Assembly: GCA_902702965.1 (NCBI GenBank)
Contig: CACRXP010000152.1
Location: 1,068,393-1,132,392, forward strand
Direction: 5' to 3'
DNA: 64,000 bases
Origin: Spirometra erinaceieuropaei
Lineage: Eukaryota; Platyhelminthes; Cestoda; Diphyllobothriidea; Diphyllobothriidae
Every line of letters begins with the position of its first letter. Positions within the stretch are counted from its first letter, which is position 1. Below the pieces are notes generated by a model. The model did not search any database and was not told where the DNA came from. It saw only the letters and a list, made by a program, of their open reading frames with translations. The position numbers and the translations under genes are program-made. Of this stretch, positions 1 through 12,894 are shown one piece after another.

Positions 1-1480
1 GTGTGATGCGTCAGTAAGTCTGACCACCTGACATTCAGCCTACGAGTACAAGCCAAACGCGTCTGTTTTTGACACGACTTCATTCTAGAACTTGCATCAC
101 TACGCACGCGCAGTCTTGCTGGCAGCTTACTTGGTTGTCAACGTGGCAACGAAATTTAAGATTTAATTTCTCTCTAGACAGCGAGTAGCCACCAGCCACA
201 GAGGGTCTGCCCGTCGACCTGCAGTCTTAGGGTTACGCCGTCCAACTTCTTCTTTGTTTTTTAAGTGACTTGTTTTGCATGGTTGAAGGGCTAGTCAGCG
301 CACAGAGTGCTCTTATTACAGTCGACTGTTCTCCTGTATTTACTGCAGTTTCGGCATATATAATTTGGCTGGGCAGTGTAACGTCTGAGAGGGTATTTTA
401 TTGAGCTTAAATAATGGCCTAACGTGGTTTTTGCATTTTTGCATTTTTAGTTTTATGCGTGATGATTCGTTAAGCCTAAAAATCGCCACCGAATCCAAAT
501 GCCAGGCCCGAAGTAATGTAATGTTTCAACTGCAGTACTACGATGAATGAAATATTATAAATGCACTCTGTAGGTCTCGTTCCTAATTGCCATACCACAC
601 AAATTCTTTTTCTCAGCCTGTGTTGAAAGGCCTGACTTGAAGCCTGGAACCAGCTGACTTTGTCGGAGTTTGATGTAAGTTAAAACAAATGTACTCCGAG
701 ATGAACAGATCTAGAGCCATCAAAGACAATAATGATTAAAAACCACGAAATTTAAGTAGACTCCTTCCGTCGATCGTCTGTGCGGCCAAAAGCACCTTTA
801 TTAAGTTATCTAAAAGTTTCCCTTGTCATAGAAAATGCCACCTAGGAAATAGCCATGAAGAAAATTCCTTTTATGTGAGCATTTATCTTGCTTTTCTTCT
901 ACTGAAATCTAATCATTACTACTACTGATTCCATAGCAGAGGTTTTTGTGCAGATTCCGATTGTGCTTTTACGTGCATTTGAAAAAAATTACCGAAGTTT
1001 TTTTTAACTATGTACATGTCTACTAGATTTTTGAGAGATAGGCCATTCGGCTGGCCTTGTATTCAAGTTTATCTAGATGGTTTTTAAAATCACCGAAAGG
1101 CAGAAAGCAAGCATTTTTCCACCCAGCGAAGGCAAATCGGCCTGGTTAATCACGTTAAGCTCAGCCCCTTTGTAAAGTGAAAAGGAATTAAGAATATAAC
1201 CTCCCCTATATCGCCTTGTTTAAAATCGCGTTATCCAGAAAAATTTCAACAAAGATGACTCTCTTCCGCGCATGTGCGGTCGCTTTATATGTACGCAAAC
1301 ATATGCTTCAGATGATGGGTTTCAGCTCAAATATTCATATAAATTTATAAAACTTATAAATGTTTTCGTGAAATTGCCTCAGGTCTGCACATTACGTTCC
1401 AATGAAATTAAAAAGGCCAGCGGGAAACCCGGTTGTCGGGCCGGATACACCACCGTGGAGTTTATTAATATTATAAAAGA
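1..1480. other. AT-rich sequence, no gene recognised
   Basis: I see no long open frame, RNA gene or repeat shared with the rest of the window here. Open frames are short and have no recognisable motif. The 96-codon frame that begins at 1,272 runs into a decayed MITE end near 1,500, so I do not call it a gene. Confidence 0.5.
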
Positions 1481-1492
1481 AGCGGAATTCCT

Positions 1493-2480
1493 ACAGGGTG
1501 TAGTAAGAACTACCACTCATGAAATGTCAACTGAAATTTTAATGGAAGTTACGACTGGGTAATTCAGACTGCGGATACAGTAAAATCATTAAGGAAGACA
1601 TCGGAGCATATAAAACTTGGTCTTAAATTAACCCTAATCCCCTGTTAACATAAAGCGGGTGACAGAGGAATCTCGTAGCCTTCTTACCAACTTGTTTGCA
1701 CAACTTAAACAAATCTTTATTTGAACGTAAAATTTCCTGTCCCTAAGACTGCTGAATTCAATATGAAGCGGCAGTCGATAGGGAGGAATTTGTTTCAAAA
1801 GATTGAATGGTTTATACAGTCAGCAACCTATTCAGAAGGAGCGGCTTGCCAGGAGCATGATGGAGCTACTTCAGGTAGGAAAATAAAGTAACTGCCTCAC
1901 CATATTCTACAATGGGTTTTCAATGAGGAAGGATTATATAAATAAGGTTGTAACATGAATTATCGTGATGCAGAATGTTGGTTTTGGGGAGACCTTTGAC
2001 TCAGTCGGCTGCAAAAGACGGGTTCCGCAAAATGGCCACTTTCATTGCATGAATTTCTATCATTTTTTTCGGTGTCCGTACAATATCAAATATGTCATAC
2101 AACAACCAGGTACAAAATATAATTTCTACATTCAACTGGTACTGTCTTATGTACGACTTCTCAGAACTTTGTACCGAATGAAAGGGCAGCTTTAGGTTTT
2201 AAAAATATTTCCAAAGCCCGAAATGATTTTAACTCGGTCCGTAGTTGCACTTGCGCTCAGCGGTTTCAACCTATATTTCGTGTTAGGAAAATCACAGTTT
2301 TCTCCACTCTGTTGAAATGAAATCATACTGGATTCGTAACATATTGCAGTCGATGTAAGCCAGGGTCTAAACTTAAAAAAACATTACTAAACGGAAGGCT
2401 GCTGTGTGAACGGACATTTGACGGCTATAATAAATCTGAATAAATACAAACTTTTTTCAAAGCCAATGATACCTCCTCTA
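1493..2480 (+). mobile_element. Decayed MITE remnants (mariner-type family)
   Basis: At 1,493-1,550 there is an end-like stretch containing ACTCATGAAATGTCAACTGA, matching the conserved first 50 bases of the MITEs found intact elsewhere in the window. From about 1,880 to 2,480 the order of short matches follows the body of the copies at 2,667 and 4,573: first the 'ggttgtaa' segment, then the 'aaaatcaca...' and 'ttgcagt..atg' segments, then 'gtgaa.ggacatt'. Both pieces are heavily mutated, and a clean right end was not found. They may be one element with an insertion or two fragments. It encodes nothing. Confidence 0.4.
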
Positions 2481-2666
2481 CAAGATCTTTCGAATACGTA
2501 TCTAGGAGTGCATGCGACCGGACACCATTGTCGCAGAGTTTGTGATCGTTGCTTCATTTCTATAAATATCTACCAACATTGACACACAGTACATCAAACA
2601 TATTACTGCTGTCGTATAGCAGGATACGATTATTTTTTGTACGCGGCTATTATGGGCAGGCTTTCA

Positions 2667-3340
2667 GTGAATGACCGATCTCATGAAATGTTGGCTGAAA
2701 TTCTGAAATGCGTTTTCGGTTAGGAGGGATTACTTGGTCGCGGTTGTAATACTGATTATCTTGCGGCATTATCTTACAACATATCGGACTTGGCAGGATG
2801 TCGGCTTTTAAATGCCCTTCTTTTTAATCTCCTGTAGAAAGCGTGCTCGGTAAAAAATGATTACTTAAGTAAGATGCATTTTTTTCCATTGATTTTCGAT
2901 GGTCTTACAAATTCAAATATATTTTATAGAAACCACAATCAAAAATAAGCTTTCTTTTAGTCAATAAATAGAGAATCACGTCTTTTTTATACTTAATACT
3001 TAAGGAAGGAATATCATTAGGTTTTAAAAAAAGTTTTCTAATTGCCGAATAATTTGGAGCTTGCACATTCGTTACATTAGCGCTTTGTGATTTCACTCTA
3101 CGAGGTGCATGCGTTCGGCGTAAAGAAAATCACATATTTTTCTATGCCATCAAAGAGATATTATACAAAGTCCATAAAATTTTGCAGTGGATGCAGATCA
3201 TGTTGTACATTTCATGAGGAGCACTGGTAAACGGCCAGGTACGATGCTATGTGAATGGACATTTCGCGGTCTTAAAATGTCTCATAATTTGAAACGTAAG
3301 ATTTTGCTAAGCAGTGCAACATCAGTGTAATCTCTGAAAT
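2667..3340 (+). mobile_element. MITE, left end and body, right end lost
   Basis: Starts with CAGTGAATGACCGATCTCATG, close to the terminal sequence of the intact MITEs at 18,400 and 43,936. The body follows those copies for about 650 bases (ATTTTCGATGGTC segment near 2,893, ATGCAGATCATG segment near 3,192). The inverted right arm is missing, so this is a truncated non-autonomous DNA transposon. No protein is encoded, and the open frames inside it are incidental. Confidence 0.55.
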
Positions 3341-4570
3341 GCATTGAATAGCAGACATTCGTGAAGATTTTGAACGCTTCTGCATTGGGCATCGTTGCAT
3401 TAAGGGAGGGTCGCCAAAATGTACTAGTTGAAGAAAGGCGTTACCGGCTGGAAGTTTTGGACTCTAATGCATTTTAAATACAGAGGTATATTCTATATAT
3501 TTGAAAATATAATAGGTGGGAAGATAATCACAACAGGCGTGTACCGATTGCTGTCAAATGCATTTTCATTTATCTCTGCTAGTAATGGTAGTAACAATGT
3601 GGATGGACCAAACGGTAGATTTCATGCCTGATGAGATCTCTATGATCCCATAGCGTCTGTCAAAGAATGGATGGAAAGGGACATTCTGCCAAAGCAGAAA
3701 TAATTTACAGAGAAGCCATTAGGACCTGCAGCGCTCTACTCGCTGACTGTCCTTAAAGGCTCTTTGGGTCCTTTTAGGCGAAGTAATTAAAACCATCGAC
3801 TTTACTGCGGAATAGTTGAGACTAAGAATTACATTCATTTACAACTGTGGGTTATTTCTTGAGAATATGTGAGACGTTCTCCCTCAGTATCTGGAAGATG
3901 AAACTAAAGTCATTAAGACGTAGACTTCATTTCGCAAGCATGGCCGAAGTTTGTTAAACGCAGATTTATTGCATTTTATGTGCGTTCGATCACCGAGAAA
4001 TGCCACCTATTGCTTTTTTGGCCACTCGGGACAGCATTAAACCTTTTTACAACTTTTTTTTTTTTATAGAACATGAGCTCACTTATGACAGGCCTTTTTG
4101 CTAGAGACACTTTGCCTTAAAACTTTGTGCGTCAGTCATGTTTTATTGGTGTGCTACAGCATATCGAGAGCATCTGTTGACTCTTCCTTATAGATGATTT
4201 GGTCTACGAGAGCAGGACATCTTTTTAAAGGCTCTCTCTGTGAGTTTTATGTGTATGCGAACACGTAATCCTCAAGTGGCAAACAAAAGGCTGCAGAGTA
4301 ACGCAGAAGTTTGATCCGTCCAGAACTGCGCAAAAAACGCGTTGAAGCCCATTTGGCAGGCGCTCGGCAAGAGCCTTTAAACATAATAAGATTTTTACAC
4401 ACCTACGGATTGGTTAAAAGTCCAAATAAGCATACCGTAGATTAAACACTCACTGATCAGTGCTTCTGTGTTCGACTGCCTTGTTATACAAAAATGGGTA
4501 TGGATATAACTGGCTGACGACAGCCAATTCCATTTTAGCCCATTTTGGCCGCCACTTGTCCCAAGACATA
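3341..4570. other. AT-rich sequence, no feature recognised
   Basis: No long open frame, tRNA-like sequence or copy of the repeats identified elsewhere could be seen. There is a short poly-T run near 4,050. Confidence 0.45.
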
Positions 4571-4572
4571 TA

Positions 4573-5544
4573 CATTAGACGTGCGAACTCGTGAAATGTT
4601 GAGAAAAATTCCGAAATCCTTATTCGTTTCGAAAAAATCACTTAAATAGGGTTGTAATATTAACCATCATGCGTCATGATCCCGAGATATTTCGGTTACT
4701 TCGGGACGCGGGCTTTTGAACAAACTTCTTTTTGGCCACCTACAAAGATTACACTCTGGAGAAAGCGACCACTTAAGCAGCACAAATTTGTTCCATGGAT
4801 TTTCGATAACTTTATTAACTCGAATATATTTAATGGCAAGAATGCATAAAAGTTTATTCTTTTACCTATATAGTAGAAAATTACATCTCACCAAAATTTT
4901 GTACTTGAAGGAAGGGTATAATTTGGTTTTAATAAAGTTCTCCAATTACCAAACAGTTTTCAACCTTGCTTGCTGTTACACCGGCATTCTGGGGTTTCAA
5001 AGTACAGTTTGTATGCTTTCTGTGTACGCAAAATCATACATTTATCTACGTTATCAAGCGGTGACCATATGGAGTTTGTAATATTTGGCAGTGGATCTGA
5101 GCCATATTGTTAACTTTACAGGCAACAATACTAAATGCAGAGGCACGATGTCTAATGAATTGACACCTGACTATTTACAAATCTCGTAACTAGAAACATT
5201 TTCAAAGTCGAATTATGCCCCTCCTTTTAGTATGAAATTTAAAGAAGGATTAAGAGAATGAATAGTTTTATGCATGTTCCTATGGAATATGTTTGAATTT
5301 ATAAGAGCATCTGGAATCAGCGATAAAAATTAGTGCAACTTAAGTGGTCGTTTTTTTACAGAGCGCGGTTTTTGCTGGCGTTCCAAAAGAAGTTTGTTTG
5401 AAAGCCGGCGTCCCAAAGCAACTGCAGTATCCTGAGATAATGTCGCACGGTATTTACTATTACATCCTTCCTTAATTAATATTCTCGAGTCGAAAACGCA
5501 TTTCAGAATTTCCGTCAACATCTCATAAATCGGCTCATCAACTG
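4573..5544 (+). mobile_element. MITE, near full length (972 bp), diverged
   Basis: TA dinucleotides flank both ends (4,571-4,572 and 5,545-5,546). The left end begins CATTAGACGTGCGAACTC. The right end, read inward on the minus strand, begins CAGTTGATGAGCCGATTTA and continues into the 'gaaatt.tgaaatgcgttttcga' segment typical of the family. Length matches the other copies (991, 990 and 1,030 bp). Termini have drifted, so this is an old copy. A TA target duplication and ends of the CAGT type are typical of Tc1/mariner elements. It carries no transposase. Confidence 0.6.
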
Positions 5545-5546
5545 TA

Positions 5547-6059
5547 TGTATATACAATTCGTAGCCTTATAAATTTTTACTTTTCAGATTTACAACCTCT
5601 AGAAAGAGATGGATAATAAAGAGGTTATTTTTCGGCCGGACGCACAGTTGGGATCCGTGTACATTAGGTACTTATTATCACCTAGGGTATTCAAGAAAAT
5701 AAATGCTGAACATTTCGCTTTCCATCACGGAAGAATAGAATACGTATAAATTGCATTTGCGATGAATTTTTGGTTCGTTGGTACTACCACAAGTGACAAA
5801 GATGTTGACCTGGGTCATAGGATTAATGATATTAGCAGAATATTAGTCGCTCAGCAGAACTTGATACTGAGAAGACAATCTCAAACCAAAATACTGTAGA
5901 TTTTCCGGTGTTTAACAAGTTGAAGGTAGAGATCGGGTACGCCGTCCTGTTCCCAAGCGTAAGCGTAATGTGTGCATTGGAGGTAAAGTATCCCGAAGAC
6001 GGACGCTAAATTGGTAGTTTGGTAATAGTCAGAATTAGAACGGAAAAGGACAACCTGAT
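5547..6059. other. No feature recognised
   Basis: About 510 bases without a convincing open frame or a repeat shared with the rest of the window. Confidence 0.4.
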
Positions 6060-6445
6060 GCTCCGGTTTAGAGAAAGAGTTACTTTTAGGGTTCGGATTC
6101 GTGTCAGGCTGAGGATTGAGTTTAAGACTAGGGTTTGTGTTAAATTTAGGGGCTGCGGTTGGAATTAGGGTATTGATTGCGGTTTAGGCTTAAGTTTTAT
6201 GTAAGGGTTAATGTTAAAGTTAGTTTGGAGTTACGGTTGCGACAAGGATTGTGGTTAAGTTTGAGGATAGGGTTACGTTTGAGGTTAGGGTTAGAATTTA
6301 GTTCAGGGTCTAGGTTAGGTTTAGAGTTAGGGCTTGTGGTAGGTTTGGAGTAAGACTTAGTACTAAGTTTAGAGTTAACTTTAAATACACAATTACGTCA
6401 AGGATTAGGTTTACCTTTGAGGTTAGGGTTAAGTTTGGGGCGTGT
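6060..6445 (+). repeat. Degenerate G-rich TTAGGG-like tandem tract
   Basis: Nearly every 6-12 bases carries a variant of GGTTAGGG, TTAGGG, GGTTTAG or GGATTAGG on the plus strand. Perfect GGTTAGGGTTA is seen near 6,281 and 6,421, separated by drifted units such as TTTAGGG, TTAAGTT and GGGTTACG. Flatworm telomeres are built of TTAGGG, so an old interstitial telomeric insertion or a telomere-like satellite is possible. It could also be an unrelated G/T-rich minisatellite. The minus-strand open frame across it is a repeat artefact. Confidence 0.6.
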
Positions 6446-6899
6446 TTAGTCTGCCAGGTCTTTTTCGGGATTCTAGCTACCTTGCATATCGCGCCAGATT
6501 TGTCATATATCAAGTTGCCCTTTAACGTTTTAGCCTCAGCTACTTTCTCCACTCTCGATTTCAGCATTCCCTCTTGACTTACTTTACATTTAATAACAAT
6601 AGTGGGTCTGCACTTAAGACCAGGACAGCATAATTAATCCTTGCCAAGTTGAATTCGAAGTGTATGTTTCAAATGAATCCTCAAAAAGTCAGCCACTGCG
6701 CATTTACTTTGAATACTTTTCTATGAACGTTAGCATCTCTGTTTGTCGAAAATTAAAAGCAGCTGCGTTTGATAGCGGAAAAATCATTCCTACTTAACGG
6801 AAGGGAATTCTATGATATTCAGTAAATAAATCGAGCAAATGGTTATTCATTGCCTTTCGTTCACCCCTCTAAGCTGAAATTAAAGTAAAATATATGGAG

Positions 6900-7720
6900 A
6901 ATGTTAGTGCAACAAATCGTTGATGAGATAGCCTAAGGCAAAACAGGAAATGAGATATAAAAACCTTGCAAATAGTGAAAGGCTGTGCCAATCGGACCAA
7001 AGTATTCCGATATGGTACATCTCAGGCCATCTAGAGCATGTAAGACCTAGATATTGAATATAAAATTAAGGACAAATGAGTCTTTTAAGAGGAAAATCGG
7101 GAAATGTCAAAATTGAAAATTATTTTACATCGTTATGTGCGCAGAACTAAACGCGCACCTGAAGTTCAGAAACGGAGTTAAGAGGGAATTTTAAGATAGC
7201 CTAATCAAATATTCGCCATTTGCTCTGCATCATAGTTGCATGTCTCATGTCTAGAGTGCATCTTCGGAGGATCTATCCCGTTGACAGTTCTTAGCAAAAC
7301 AAAAACTAAAATAAATCAACACGATCGGAGAAAGTGTATTAAGGCAATCAGGGTAAAACATTAGTCTAGGTCGCGTGTATGCAAAGTGAGAATTCCCAAC
7401 AACAATCTATTCTATACTTGAGACGTACACTCAGACATTCGGGCCAGATGCACAAGACAATACTTGCAGCCTGAAAACGTCGGGTCACACGCAGGATATT
7501 TGTCCGATGTTTTCGTTTTTCCCTGGGATTCTCTGACGGCAAATGCAGGGAGGACGTCGATTCTGATTGAACTGCCCAGGATTCAAACCAGGACGAATAA
7601 CCTGAGGTTTATAGCTGAAAGCTAGTACGCTTTCTAAAATTCTGTTACGGGGTATTTGTGAGCCGGCATAAAAGAGGCCAAGTTCAGGCCCGTTTTTGAC
7701 AACAGCAGTCAAATAATGGG
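6900..7720 (-). repeat. Unclassified dispersed repeat family P, copy 1 (tRNA-like end)
   Basis: About 800 bases align in order with 10,340-11,125. The most similar stretch is 7,370-7,580 versus 10,735-10,950, with shared segments such as 'gtatgcaaagtgag', 'gcagcctgaaaa' and 'gattctgattgaa.tgccc'. On the minus strand the 7,570-7,690 end carries a B-box-like GGTTTGAATCC preceded by a tRNA-like stretch. That suggests a SINE with a tRNA-derived head and a long body, read from 7,720 toward 6,900. No reading frame is conserved between the copies. Confidence 0.5.
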
Positions 7721-8139
7721 TGTGTTATTTTGTCACATATATCGACATTTCTATAAATTTGTGAGGTCCCATTTTAAGTTGCGTAATTACAGTCATAACA
7801 TCCATCCACAAAGAAATTTGCTTTAACGTCTACAATCTGAATAGTAACCACTTCTGTCGGATAAAACGTGCTTCTAGTTAATCATTTGTTACTAAAGTCG
7901 GTTGTTTGGCTGTTAGTAACTGCAGTCCAAATTAGCATATTATTAATTCCCATACCTACATTTCAGAAATTTTATCTATGATTACTGGTATTCAGGCCAG
8001 ATCGGTACCGACAATTTCATCGAATTCTAGCTTGTGTAACGTTCTTCTACAGCGCAGTAGATAATAGGCCCGACTTCTATTCCCAGAATTTATCACAAGC
8101 ATATATTCAAGATGTTTGGTGCTGGAAATGGCTTCATAG
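7721..8139. other. No feature recognised
   Basis: AT-rich spacer between two dispersed repeats. No gene or recognisable repeat seen. Confidence 0.35.
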
Positions 8140-8700
8140 ATGCCGGTTGTCACAGGCACACGACATTAAGCTAGCCAAACATTATGTACAAGTTGTGAAT
8201 GCCATAAATTTTACACAATGTGCAGATTTTTTCCCACACTTGTCATGTTAATAAGAAATCGTACCGTGAATCTCAGCTAATCTGGATACATTAGATTAAG
8301 GTTTTTTTTCCACATCTAGAAAAAGGCCAGTTATCCAAAGGAGCCGGAAAATCTAAAACACACGGGCACTTCGGGAACACGAAGCAGTCGATCAGTTGTC
8401 GTAAAACACAAGATCACCATTATGCATATTCATTTCAATTAATAAATAACGTCGTATGGAAAGCATGTTGACATAATTCAGGTTTACGATATGCGTCAAA
8501 GGTCATAAAACATTGACTCGCATTGCATACCATGCTTTTAGCAGATATTACTTCGGTGAGGCTGTAATGTTGATGAGTCTTCAAAATAATTCTAGTTTTT
8601 ACATGTTAGTGTATTTTTGTTTCTGCAATACAGAGTACTTTCTCCCTGCTATGTCCTAGAGCTTAATCTGGCATGCTGAGATGTTGTCGCCTAATGACAA
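8140..8700 (+). repeat. Unclassified dispersed repeat family Q, copy 1
   Basis: Aligns with 17,870-18,395 on the same strand. Shared stretches are the 'ttaagct.gccaa...atgccataaattttaca' segment (8,167 versus 17,905) and the 'gctgtaatgttgatgagtc' to 'tagagctt' segment (8,561-8,662 versus 18,249-18,361). The pair is diverged and non-coding, and no terminal structure was found. The second copy ends just outside the MITE at 18,400. Confidence 0.45.
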
Positions 8701-10335
8701 GTGCTGACACAGAATAATTGCCGAGTAATACAATGGAAGCTTGGACGGCCGCTTCCGGTTTACTAGTATTGTTCGTCAGCCAATATCCTAATTCCGGAAT
8801 TTGAAACAGAACACTTTGGTCATTGAGTGTTAGGCTCAAATCTCTGCCATTAAGCGCAAAGCGTGTCGACTAGACTGTTAAAAACTTGGACTACATAAGT
8901 GCACTTGAGCTAAACAAGCGAAGTTATAAATTAAACCAGCATAATAACAATACTAATAAGTAGGGAAGGTTTTAAACTGGAGACACTTCTACGCCAAGAG
9001 CCTAACTTGCTAATAATTCTTCTGTGGACTGAGTGTAGTGCACGAGTTCTTATGCATTCAGTCTGAGGGATAAGAGTGCGTATTACGCAGGCGCAGATAG
9101 TCAGTATAGAGTAGGTTCACTGGCTACATGTATAAAAGCATTTGAGGGTGGATTGAAGAAGGGGCCAGACGGAAGCAGGATCGGTCGGCGACGCCATCGT
9201 GCAGGAGTTAAGCTTCTGTTATGGTCTCTGCTGGTGCTTTTGCCAAACTCGCTATAGTGACGTTCTCCCTGCTATTCACACCGAAGATACCGTTCAGTAA
9301 TTTCCGAGTTAAATGCACAGTGCTGAAATGACCGTCATAACGCAGACCCTGTCGTGACTTGATTCTTTCCTTTTAAGTCTTACACATGTCGCGACCGACA
9401 GAGCCCGATCAGTTGCGTGTTTGAGTGCAAGTTGCTTTAGCTCATCAGCCGAATTAGCCAATATTCTACGGCCTGAACTGACGTGCCGAAAATGAACTGG
9501 CAGGAGCACGTTACAGTCTCTCCGATGGTTCATTCACTCACTCAGACGGCTTTGGCCTGACAGGGTCGTGGAAGATCAAGGCTCATGCACAAACTTCCCC
9601 TCCCTCCTGCGAACATCATCCTGCGTCAAATTCCTAGAGGGCCCTGGCCATGGCGAATAAGTTTCCACTACTTTTATCTCTTGCTGAAAATATGTTTGAC
9701 TGTTTTACGCTGAATACGAAAGTACATGCTTGGACTGAATTTCGAGATCTCACTAGTCACTGGGTATCACTCATGCCTGTTGTCCTTCCACAATTTAAGC
9801 CATAGCGTTTGGCTGGAATTCCCACGAGATGGTGAAAATCAGATGGCTGATTGCCAGACAAGCATCACATGCTGTAGTGATTGTCGACTCTCGGCTAAGA
9901 AGAGAACAACCGATTTGAGCGTCTCCTCTTATCGCCTCACTCATTATTCGTATTTCAGCACGCTTAAATGGAGTTGCCTTGCATGGTGGATGGGCGGGAT
10001 GCCATAGCTTAGTGTGTCTTCGAAAGCGCACATTTTCTGCAGGCTTTCGCAGCTATTTCATTATCACTTATTTCGAATGAACATGATTTAAGTTTTAACG
10101 CCCTCTATCATTTTGTTGCAAGGCCAAGTGATTTTTTTCTCTCTTAGAAATGTTGATAGTAAATGGTGCACTTTTACGTTGTACACGCATTTAAGCCCCC
10201 TTGCAGTAAGTGTATATTATAACCTACAGCAGTCCTTAATGTGCCCTTTTCAAGGTGAGGTGAAGTTGACTTTCTACATAACATTAAAATATAGGGAAAT
10301 TTCGGTGGGTTAAACCATAAGAGGGGTGGGCTGAA
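8701..10335. other. Unassigned sequence
   Basis: No gene is supported. A TATAAAAG box at 9,131-9,138 could be a promoter or an LTR-internal TATA box, but no partner repeat or reading frame supports either. Overlapping 93- and 78-codon frames on opposite strands near 9,726-10,031 have no recognisable motif. Confidence 0.35.
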
Positions 10336-10339
10336 AAGG

Positions 10340-11125
10340 AACAACAAATGGACCATACAATGTTGTGCAGAAGGTAACAAATACCAATAATAAGACCTAG
10401 AATATTCAGGACCTAGGGAATGCGTGTGAAATTGGGAACAAATGCATTTTAAGAGCACAATCGAGTGTTGGGAAATTAGAAAATTAGCATACATCATTGC
10501 GCGCGAGACAAAACGCACATCTTAATTTTACGACAGGTCTGGGGGTGAATTTTAAAATGGAATAATGAAAAAATTCTTTATTTGCTTTCCTTTTATATTC
10601 ATCGGGGTTATATGCCTACTGTTTAGAATTCCTTCCAGGCGCATATATTCCGTTAGCCGTTCGTGGCTCTACAAATACAAAAAATTAATCAGTACGACCG
10701 GAGAATATGTACCGACGAAATCAGAGTGATATACTATTCTAGGTTGCTTGTATGCAAAGTGAGGTCTTTCGACAACCGAATATTTAATGCTTGAGAAGTA
10801 GGATAAAAAATGTGCAGCGGAAGTGCGTGACGATTCCTGCAACCTGAAAATGCCGGACCACACACAGATTATTCCCTTGATGTTATCCTGGGTCGACTGG
10901 GACAGTCTGGCGGCAACCGCAGAAGTGACTGCGATTCTGATTGAAGTGCCCACAAACACGCGTACGCAGTCCGGTGACTAATGATTTGAACCAGAACGTC
11001 TGGTCTGAATTTGATACCTGAAGTTCGGACGCTTTGTGAAATTTCGCGGCGCGGTGTTTGTAAGTCGACATAATCAGATAGGTCCGACTTTCGGAACGAC
11101 AGTAGAACAATTTGTCCCCTATCAA
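10340..11125 (-). repeat. Unclassified dispersed repeat family P, copy 2
   Basis: Second copy of the family at 6,900-7,720, in the same orientation. The tRNA-like end lies at 10,960-11,080, where the minus strand reads a B-box-like GGTTCAAATCA. The two copies match best over the final 350 bases. Short open frames across both copies are not shared, so this is non-coding. Confidence 0.5.
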
Positions 11126-11129
11126 TCAG

Positions 11130-12890
11130 AGGTAAAAATAATATATTTGCTCCGAAACAGATTCGGCTTACAACAGAGCTAATTGGTGGATAGTCTTAAT
11201 TTTTGGGCTCTAGCTGATGTGGTCAATTTAATGTTGAAATCCACCTGTCTTTCCGATTTTATGAGTACATCTGAAGATACTTGAAGAAGATGCAGAAAAA
11301 GTTATGTTAGCAATACTGGACCTCTATATGAATACAAAACACGCATGTTAATTGGGGTTTAAAGGGATATGAAGCGTTTCCTGAGGGTGAAAAGGCATGC
11401 AGTTATCATTGAACTATTTGGCGAGACTCGTCAGACCCGGAATACTCAACGTTCTCGCCAGACTAACAGCAACTCGCTGGAGCGGCTGACTTGCGAGCAC
11501 CTGTGAAGAGAATCTACTCATCGGGAACCTTCTAGGGTGACGTCGTTACGTTTGCTCGTCCTCACGGAGGACGAAAACGACGCCACATAGACACACTAAA
11601 AACTTCTCACTCCTACAGTTCACTCGGTGACCTAAACAGTGCCAATCTGACGGTGAGTGGGGTTACAATGACCCTTTCTTAATGTGCCATCTGTGACACT
11701 CTCACGTAGGTGTTGTTGGAGGTGAAAACTTTTTGTTTATGTAACAACCTGGTTTATTCTGCGTTGATAACATGCGTGTGCTGCGCGCGTGGACGGACTG
11801 ATCAAGTCTTATTAGGCACTGAGTCTGGTCTCGCCTTCAATTTTCCTGCCACAATCCTGTCACCAGGCCTTGGAAGGTAAGGAAGACAAGAGTGGAAAAG
11901 ATGCTGCCCAAGTTCGTCAACACGCGCACCTCAGCCTACTGTGCGACGACTAAACTGGATTTCAGTGGAGGAGTTTTACTGATTCGCTCTTACAAGGTGC
12001 TCGAGATGAGGGAGCCAGAGATGCGTAAGTGAGACCGATTTCATCCCCCCCCTTACCAACATTAACTCGAATTCTTGACATACAAGAAAACAAAACTTAG
12101 TTGAGGCAGGATACCTCGATGGTATGCTGCAAGTCTTTTCCTCAGTGTAGTTTTATGGCAACCCTACCCTTATGAGACGTGAACCTGGAAATTAAGATTC
12201 ATCTGAAGAGAGAGGAAACCTGGTACGAGGAAGTTCGGTCTCCATACTGGCACCCATTTGCAATTTTCTGAATCTAGTGTCGTAATAAGAGGCGTGTGGA
12301 GGTCCACGTAGAGGGGGAGAGGCTGAGACCGATGTTTCACAGGCCTCCTTCGAACTAATCTCCATTTCTGGATTGGCTACGGTAACGGGCGCAACGTCAT
12401 CCGCGAAGAAAGCGGCCACGGCAGCATGATCTGCAGAAAATCAGGAACGTTTGCTGACCCACCTACACGCAACCAACCAGGACACTATGCCCAGTGTCGT
12501 TTTTACGTGAACTTGTTTGCGAGCCGCTTGCTCGAGGGTTAGGGAGCAATCACGGTGGACGTACGTACGCAAGGAGTACCAATCACTTGGTCAGCACCAG
12601 ACATGCAGTCAAGTAAGATTCCCAACTCACGAATAATATAATCCAGTCTACAGCAGTTTCCAATAATGCGATTTTCTAAGACCATGAAGCATCCATTCAT
12701 AAAATGTCGTATATGTCTGCTACTCACTTTTGCTTATAAAGCATGCAGCACAGTCCATATCCATTGCACAATTTTATGAGTCCTATATGCTGTCTTCTTT
12801 AGAGCTGGAGATTCGTATGACTTTTACTGTACGGTAATTATTCAGCTTATGGTTTGGAAACCCTAAGCGTATGTGCAACTACATTTCGGG
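11130..12890. other. Unassigned sequence with one weak exon-like stretch
   Basis: A plus-strand frame of about 56 codons before a consensus splice-donor-like GTAAGT near 12,025 is the only exon-like signal. It has no recognisable domain and no clear acceptor, so it is not called. The rest shows no gene or shared repeat. Confidence 0.3.
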
Positions 12891-12894
12891 TTCA

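Noticed and set aside
1272..1562. 96-codon plus-strand frame
   Set aside because: Its 3' third is a MITE end (ACTCATGAAATGTCAAC), and no domain is visible in the rest.
9131..9138. TATAAAAG as a promoter
   Set aside because: No transcript, reading frame or LTR partner could be linked to it.
11880..12035. Possible exon ending at GTAAGT
   Set aside because: No acceptor, no domain and only about 56 codons. The donor-like word alone is common by chance.
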